A stretch of 64,000 nucleotides of DNA from contig NZ_JBNPXI010000002.1 of the NCBI RefSeq assembly GCF_050433385.1, positions 186,001 through 250,000 of the forward strand. The letters are read 5' to 3'. Shown here in pieces: positions 59,545 to 64,000 of the stretch. This DNA comes from Brassicibacter mesophilus. GTDB lineage: Bacteria > Bacillota > Clostridia > Tissierellales > Proteiniboraceae. Within the stretch, counting starts at the first letter, position 1. Each line of letters opens with the position of its first letter. Below the pieces are notes generated by a model that saw only the letters and a list, made by a program, of their open reading frames with translations, did not search any database and was not told the origin of the DNA. The position numbers were made by a program, and so were the translations under genes.

Positions 59545-61091
59545 TATTTTGCGTATTCAATTGCTCTCGTCTCTCTTATTACATTAACTTTTATTTGTCC
59601 AGGATACTCTAATTCATTTTCAATCCTTTTCACGATTTCCCTTGCAGTATGAATAATTTGGTCATCAGTTATAGTTTCCGGCTTTACCATAATACGTATT
59701 TCTCTACCTGCTTGTATTGCAAATGATTTTTCAATACCTTCGAAAGAATTAGCTATCTCTTCTAATTTTTCTAATCTCTTAATATAAGCTTCTAAGGTTT
59801 CTCTTCTTGCACCAGGTCTTGCTGCAGAAATAGCATCTGCTGCCTGTACTAACACTGCTTCTATAGTTTCTGGCTCTACATCTCCATGATGAGCTTCCAT
59901 AGCGTGAATAACTTCTTTAGACTCTCTGTATCTTCTAGCTAAGTCAACCCCAATAGTAACGTGAGGACCTTCAATTTCGTGGTCAACTGCTTTACCAAGA
60001 TCATGTAGTAAACCAGCTCTTTTTGCTATTTTAACATCAGCCCCTAATTCAGCTGCCATAAGTCCAGCTAAGTGAGAGACTTCAATAGAATGATTAAGTA
60101 CATTCTGTCCATAGCTAGTTCTAAACCTTAACCTACCTAAAAGTTTAATTAATTCCATATGAAGTCCATGTACTCCAGTATCAAAAGTAGCCTGTTCACC
60201 AAGTTCTCTAATATGGTTGTCTACTTCCTTTTTAGCTTTTTCTACCATTTCTTCTATCCTTGCTGGGTGTATACGACCATCTACAATAAGTTTTTCTAGT
60301 GCTATTCGAGCAACTTCTCTTCTTATAGGATCAAACCCAGATAGAATTACTGCTTCTGGAGTATCGTCAATAATTAAATCAATTCCAGTCAATGTTTCTA
60401 ACGTTCTTATGTTCCTTCCTTCTCTACCAATTATTCTACCTTTCATTTCATCATTTGGTAAAGAAACTACTGTTACAGTTGTTTCGGCAACATGATCTGC
60501 CGCACATTTTTGTATTGCATATGCTATAATTTCTCTAGCTTTCTTTTCTGCATCTTCTTTAGCTCGATTCTCAATGTCTTTTATCATAATAACTGCTTCA
60601 TGTGTTATTTCTTTTCTAATATCATTCAAAAGTAGCTCTCTCGCATCTTCAGAAGTGAGACCAGATATTCTTTCTAATTCTTCAACTTGTTTAACATACA
60701 AATCATCAATTACTGATTGTTTTTGTTCTAAATCTTTTAATTTTTTATTTAGTAAATCATCCTTTTTCTCTAATGATTCACTTTTTCTATCAATAGTCTC
60801 TTCTTTATGAACCAATCTTCTTTCCAGCTTTTGAAGTTCTACTCTTCTTTCTCTATTTTCTCTTTCAACTTCATTTCTCATCTTGTGAACTTCTTCCTTA
60901 GCTTCAAGTAGTAGTTCCTTTTGCATTGTTTCAGATTGTTTTTTTGCATCATCAATTATTTTTGCAGCTTCTTCCTCTGCATTCTTGATTTTAGCTTCGG
61001 CTATCATTTTTCTAAGGTAAATCCCTACTACGATACCGACTGCTAACCCTACTATTGTTGATACAACTGTTCCTAGTGTGATAATAAGCAC
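59544..61091 (-). CDS. rny: Ribonuclease Y
   Basis: 515 residues. An N-terminal membrane anchor (about 3-22), a long coiled coil (about 25-200), a KH RNA-binding domain (GRIIGREGRNIRTLE, about 214-228) and the HD catalytic domain with HDLGKAVDHE. RNase Y starts mRNA decay at the membrane. The start is unclear: GTG 61091 overlaps the strong site AAAGGAGG; the next codons with good spacing are CTT and ATT (61085). No other start lies before the KMIAEAK part, so an AUU start is possible. Confidence 0.94.
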   Translation of the reverse strand: MLIITLGTVVSTIVGLAVGIVVGIYLRKMIAEAKIKNAEEEAAKIIDDAKKQSETMQKELLLEAKEEVHKMRNEVERENRERRVELQKLERRLVHKEETIDRKSESLEKKDDLLNKKLKDLEQKQSVIDDLYVKQVEELERISGLTSEDARELLLNDIRKEITHEAVIMIKDIENRAKEDAEKKAREIIAYAIQKCAADHVAETTVTVVSLPNDEMKGRIIGREGRNIRTLETLTGIDLIIDDTPEAVILSGFDPIRREVARIALEKLIVDGRIHPARIEEMVEKAKKEVDNHIRELGEQATFDTGVHGLHMELIKLLGRLRFRTSYGQNVLNHSIEVSHLAGLMAAELGADVKIAKRAGLLHDLGKAVDHEIEGPHVTIGVDLARRYRESKEVIHAMEAHHGDVEPETIEAVLVQAADAISAARPGARRETLEAYIKRLEKLEEIANSFEGIEKSFAIQAGREIRIMVKPETITDDQIIHTAREIVKRIENELEYPGQIKVNVIRETRAIEYAK

Positions 61092-61176
61092 CTCCTTTAC
61101 TATTCAGTTTTCAAGTTTCGTTTTTTACAACACATTCTCATTAGAATTACATAAACAGTTAAGATAAAAATATAAA

Positions 61177-61201
61177 CCGAGCAATCTCGGCTTATGAGAT
61201 T
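61177..61201 (-). other. Mutually exclusive hairpins in the rny leader
   Basis: CCGAG (61177-61181) with CTCGG (61186-61190) forms a stem that, on the minus strand, is followed by TTTATATTTTT, a weak terminator-like end. AATCTC (61083-offset: 61183-61188) can pair instead with GAGATT (61196-61201). The two stems cannot form together, which suggests possible regulation in the leader. Confidence 0.4.
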
Positions 61202-61261
61202 CTACATATTGTTTTGTAGAAAATTTTGAAAAACTATTAGCTGTTCACTGTATCCGATTTA

Positions 61262-61290
61262 ATTTTATTACTTTTTAATTTATATGTCAA
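61262..61290 (-). promoter_or_regulatory. Predicted sigma-A promoter of rny
   Basis: On the minus strand TTGACA (61290-61285) and TAAAAT (61267-61262) with a 17-base spacer; leads to a leader of about 160 bases. Confidence 0.75.
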
Positions 61291-61305
61291 GTTTTTTAAA
61301 AGTGC

Positions 61306-61345
61306 AAACTACATATATTTCCACGACAGCAAATATATGTAGTTT
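61306..61345. repeat. Perfect 15-base inverted repeat between recA terminator and rny promoter
   Basis: AAACTACATATATTT (61306-61320) and its complement (61331-61345) around a 10-base GC-containing loop. It sits just upstream of the rny -35 element and has no T run. Confidence 0.7.
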
Positions 61346-61350
61346 TAACG

Positions 61351-61375
61351 AAAAAAGCTCCTTCAACAAGGAGCT
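61351..61375 (-). terminator. Terminator of recA (minus strand)
   Basis: AGCTCCTT (61356-61363) and AAGGAGCT (61368-61375) around CAAC, followed on the minus strand by six T. Confidence 0.9.
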
Positions 61376-62411
61376 AGTCATCAGTTGCTTTTTGATCATC
61401 TTCAGATGATTGTTTTGAACTAGTTTGATTTAATCCGTATTTCTCTCTGATTTTATCTTCAATCTCTTTTGTAACCTCTATATTTTCTCTTAAAAAGTCC
61501 TTAGCATTCTCACGTCCTTGTCCAAGCTTATGCGAATCGTAACTATACCATGATCCTGATTTATTTATTATATCTGCCGTAACACCTACATCAAGTATGT
61601 TACCTTCCTTAGATATCCCAACTCCATACATAATATCAAATTCGGCTTGTTTAAAAGGAGGTGCTACTTTATTTTTAACTACTTTTACTCTCGTTCTATT
61701 ACCAACAATTTCATCACCTTGTTTAAGGGATTCTATTCTTCTTACATCAAGTCTAACAGAAGAGTAGAACTTCAATGCACGACCACCAGTAGTTGTCTCA
61801 GGATTACCAAACATTATACCAACTTTTTCTCTTAATTGGTTAATAAATATTGCAATAGTATTTGATTTTTTAATGGCTCCAGCTAATTTTCTCAACGCTT
61901 GAGACATTAGCCTTGCCTGTAGTCCCACATGACTGTCACCCATGTCGCCCTCTATCTCAGCCTTAGGAACTAAGGCTGCAACCGAGTCAATAACAAGAAC
62001 ATCAACTGCTCCACTTCTTACCAATGCTTCTGCAATCTCTAAAGCTTGTTCTCCTGTATCAGGTTGAGACACTATGAGATTCTCTATATCTACTCCAAGA
62101 TTTTTCGCATAACTCGGATCTAGAGCATGTTCTGCATCTATAAAAGCTGCAGTTCCACCTGTTTTTTGTGCCTCAGCAATCACATGTAATGCAACTGTTG
62201 TTTTACCCGATGATTCTGGACCATATATTTCAACAATTCTACCGCGTGGTAACCCGCCAATTCCTATAGCAATATCTAGTTCAAGTGCCCCTGTTGATAT
62301 TGCTTCAATATTTAACTTTGAATCCTCACCAAGCTTCATGATTGAACCTTTACCAAATTGCTTTTCAATTTGACTTAATGCCATTTCTAACGCTTTCTTT
62401 TTTTCTAACAT
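61374..62411 (-). CDS. recA: Recombinase RecA
   Basis: 345 residues from ATG 62411, which has GGGGAGAT right before it (longer readings would run into the promoter). Walker A GPESSGKT at 64-71, then VIDSVAALVPKAE, and NQLREKVGIMFGNPETTTGG. RecA drives homologous recombination and stimulates LexA cleavage. The gene has a consensus promoter and a perfect LexA box, closing the SOS loop with lexA in this window. Confidence 0.97.
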   Translation of the reverse strand: MLEKKKALEMALSQIEKQFGKGSIMKLGEDSKLNIEAISTGALELDIAIGIGGLPRGRIVEIYGPESSGKTTVALHVIAEAQKTGGTAAFIDAEHALDPSYAKNLGVDIENLIVSQPDTGEQALEIAEALVRSGAVDVLVIDSVAALVPKAEIEGDMGDSHVGLQARLMSQALRKLAGAIKKSNTIAIFINQLREKVGIMFGNPETTTGGRALKFYSSVRLDVRRIESLKQGDEIVGNRTRVKVVKNKVAPPFKQAEFDIMYGVGISKEGNILDVGVTADIINKSGSWYSYDSHKLGQGRENAKDFLRENIEVTKEIEDKIREKYGLNQTSSKQSSEDDQKATDD

Positions 62412-62454
62412 ATCTCCCCAGATTTTCTGGGATTCACCACCTTCCCTATAATTC

Positions 62455-62466
62455 GAACACATGTTC
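62455..62466 (-). promoter_or_regulatory. LexA (SOS) box of recA
   Basis: GAACACATGTTC, perfect GAAC-N4-GTTC, 8 bases downstream of the recA -10 box, across the transcription start. Confidence 0.88.
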
Positions 62467-62473
62467 TATTGCA

Positions 62474-62502
62474 ATTATATAATAGTTTTAAGGTTAAGTC
62501 AA
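62474..62502 (-). promoter_or_regulatory. recA promoter
   Basis: On the minus strand TTGACT (62502-62497) and TATAAT (62479-62474) with a 17-base spacer, starting 2 bases after the cinA stop. Confidence 0.88.
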
Positions 62503-62504
62503 CA

Positions 62505-63743
62505 TCATAATAGATTTAGAAGATACTTTCTAATTAAGTTATAAACAGTATTAGCTGTTCTGATTTGTATAGTCTCTCTATCTCCTTTAAAAAATTTCTT
62601 AAACACTAAACATCTCTTTTTTGATGCTAAACCTATATAAACTAATCCAACAGGCTTTTCTATTGTTCCTCCAGTGGGACCTGCAATACCAGTTACTGAT
62701 ACAGCTAAATCAATGTCTGTTCTTTCAAGTAATCCATTCGCCATTTGAACTGCAGTTTCTTCACTTACTGCTCCGTACATTTCTAAAATATGCGCATCAA
62801 CATGTACTTCCTCCATTTTTGATGTGTTGCTATATGTAACTATTGATCTATCCAAAACATTAGAGGCTCCTGGTAACTTAGTAAACATACTGGTTATCAG
62901 TCCACCTGTACATGATTCACAGAAGCCTATCTTTGTGTTTAATTTATTAGCAAGTTGTAATACTACTTTTTCAAGTTTATCATCATCATATCCATATATA
63001 TATTGTATTATTTTGTCTTCTATTTTAGTTTGTATATCTAAAAGCATCTTATCAGCTAATATTTCACTATCTGCTTTAGCAGTTATTCTAATATCAACTT
63101 GACCATCTTTAGCATATGTAGCTATACTAGGATTTTTATGTCCTAGTATTAAATCTGAAATCATTTCTTCTAAAGATGATTCGCATATATCTATTGTTTT
63201 AATAACCTTTGATTTTATTGTAAAACTAGTTAAAGACTTTAATAATGGTTTTACATAATTATCAAACATAGGTATCATTTCATTTGGAGGTCCAGGGAGC
63301 ATTATTAATATTTTATCTTTACAATTAAGATAAATGCCTGGTGCAGTCCCATAATCATTTTTTAAAATAGTACTATTTTCAGGTACTAAAGCCTGCTTCA
63401 GATTGTTATTTGCCATGCATATGTTATTGTCAACAAATCTCTTCTTAATCGCTGATAGAATTCTTTCATCTAATTGCAGATCTAGATTTAAGACTTCGCA
63501 CACAGCCTCTTTTGTAATATCATCATTTGTTGGACCTAACCCGCCAGTAAAGATTAAAATATCTGCTCTCTCTAAAGCAACGAGAGTTGTCTCGATAATT
63601 CTTTGTTTGTTATCCCCTACAGTTGTCTGAAAATAAACATCTATACCTAATAGAGCTAGTTCTTGTGACAAAAATTGTGAGTTTGAATTTAAAATGTTAC
63701 CTAGTAATAGTTCTGTACCTACACTCATGATTTCAGCTTTCAC
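62505..63743 (-). CDS. cinA: Competence/damage-inducible protein CinA (NMN deamidase)
   Basis: 412 residues from GTG 63743 (GAGGTGATT upstream). An N-terminal MoCF-like domain (MSVGTELLLGN, IFTGGLGPTNDDITKEA, MLPGPPNEM; about 1-170) and a C-terminal CinA/PncC domain (CESCTGGLITSMFT, about 268-281; VSVTGIAGPTGG) that deamidates NMN. It sits between pgsA and recA, a widely conserved order; in Gram-positives cinA and recA may be co-transcribed in competence. Confidence 0.95.
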   Translation of the reverse strand: MKAEIMSVGTELLLGNILNSNSQFLSQELALLGIDVYFQTTVGDNKQRIIETTLVALERADILIFTGGLGPTNDDITKEAVCEVLNLDLQLDERILSAIKKRFVDNNICMANNNLKQALVPENSTILKNDYGTAPGIYLNCKDKILIMLPGPPNEMIPMFDNYVKPLLKSLTSFTIKSKVIKTIDICESSLEEMISDLILGHKNPSIATYAKDGQVDIRITAKADSEILADKMLLDIQTKIEDKIIQYIYGYDDDKLEKVVLQLANKLNTKIGFCESCTGGLITSMFTKLPGASNVLDRSIVTYSNTSKMEEVHVDAHILEMYGAVSEETAVQMANGLLERTDIDLAVSVTGIAGPTGGTIEKPVGLVYIGLASKKRCLVFKKFFKGDRETIQIRTANTVYNLIRKYLLNLL

Positions 63744-63776
63744 TCAATCACCTCAATTTATTAGAAAGCATCTTTT

Positions 63777-64000
63777 TTATTTATTGCTTGATAAAAACAC
63801 TTCTTTGTTTATATATAAGTAATCAACTCCAGAGATTATAGTAAAGATTACTGCTAAAGCTACTGATATTCTATCAAAAGGGAAATTGATTAAGCTAAAT
63901 GGGTAATTATTCAATAGTAACGCCACGATAGCAACTATTTGAGTAATCGTTTTAATTTTTCCCCACCAATTAGCTGCAATAGTGATCCCTTCAGATGCAG
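63777..64000 (-). CDS. pgsA: CDP-diacylglycerol-glycerol-3-phosphate 3-phosphatidyltransferase (PgsA), C-terminal part
   Basis: The reading frame is open from the right edge (first full codon at 63998) to a stop at 63777-63779, giving the last 74 residues. AANWWGKIKTITQIVAIVALL is the PgsA helix after the catalytic motif, followed by two more membrane helices and a short polar tail. The catalytic CDP-alcohol motif lies outside the window. PgsA makes the precursor of phosphatidylglycerol. Its place upstream of cinA-recA supports the call. Confidence 0.88.
   Translation of the reverse strand, partial: ASEGITIAANWWGKIKTITQIVAIVALLLNNYPFSLINFPFDRISVALAVIFTIISGVDYLYINKEVFLSSNK

Noticed and set aside
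1..64000. tRNA, rRNA, CRISPR array or prophage
   Set aside because: No repeat-spacer pattern, no tRNA-like cloverleaf noticed, and no phage structural or integrase-attachment context. A computed tRNA scan would be decisive.

Overview
The window is one contiguous, AT-rich stretch (roughly 30% GC by eye) of a spore-forming, anaerobic low-GC Gram-positive chromosome, almost certainly class Clostridia. The reasons are the sporulation genes (ytfJ/gerW, spoVK, spoVS), the IspH-ribosomal protein S1 fusion typical of Clostridia, the B. subtilis-like gene orders (scpA-scpB, miaB-ylbF-mutS-mutL-miaA-hfq-spoVK, rny-spoVS, pgsA-cinA-recA-rny), strong AGGAGG-type ribosome binding sites and many TTG/GTG starts, and ferredoxin-linked enzymes (2-oxoacid:ferredoxin oxidoreductase, aldehyde ferredoxin oxidoreductase). 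An amino-acid-fermenting relative of Sedimentibacter, Tissierella or similar would fit, but the genus is a guess. No rRNA, tRNA, CRISPR array, prophage or insertion sequence was found.

Layout. 1-17.2 kb (+): end of an M50 protease, scpAB, DUF2953-ytfJ, a D,D-carboxypeptidase, an uncharacterised flavoprotein pair (PyrK-like plus GidA-like), rluB, a GNAT protein, mnmM, a biotin-domain-less oadA/pycB, an unknown gene on the other strand, surE, the korDABC operon with an RpiR regulator, a histidine phosphatase and a BaiN-type flavoprotein. 17.2-27.7 kb (+): cmk-plsC-ispH/rpsA, an orphan cheR, three tandem M42 aminopeptidases, a MerR and a MocR regulator. 27.7-31.4 kb: an RCK potassium channel whose 5' end carries a 70-bp copy of miaA, two lineage-specific small genes and an aminotransferase. 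31.7-43.2 kb (+): miaB, ylbF, mutS, mutL, miaA, hfq, spoVK, a small GTPase, a UbiA-like membrane protein, a 60-residue membrane protein and a methionine gamma-lyase family protein. 43.2-46.6 kb: divergent lexA/yneA with SOS boxes, a tyrosine recombinase and uvsE. 46.7-54.9 kb (-): a self-contained sigma-54-controlled locus. 55-64 kb (-): purB, an aminotransferase, PHP phosphoesterase plus PadR, spoVS, rny, recA, cinA and pgsA.

The most notable system is the 46.7-54.9 kb locus. It encodes a multi-subunit flavin/iron-sulfur amino-acid or amine dehydrogenase (HcnABC / dye-linked proline dehydrogenase type), an aldehyde ferredoxin oxidoreductase with a polyferredoxin partner and a ThiS/MoaD-like protein, and its own CBS-PAS-AAA sigma-54 activator. 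Upstream of the first gene lies a near-perfect -24/-12 promoter and three copies of the palindrome TGTC-N8-GACA. I infer an inducible route that oxidises an amino acid or amine and passes an aldehyde and electrons onward; the substrate is unknown.

The strangest DNA feature is a 69/70 identical, inverted copy of the 3' part of miaA, placed 10 kb away and in the same reading frame immediately upstream of a potassium-channel gene that has no canonical start codon. Recombination between the two copies would fuse miaA in frame to the channel. An assembly artefact must be excluded. Stress and development links are readable in the DNA: LexA boxes at lexA, yneA and recA, and a sigma-H promoter at spoVS.
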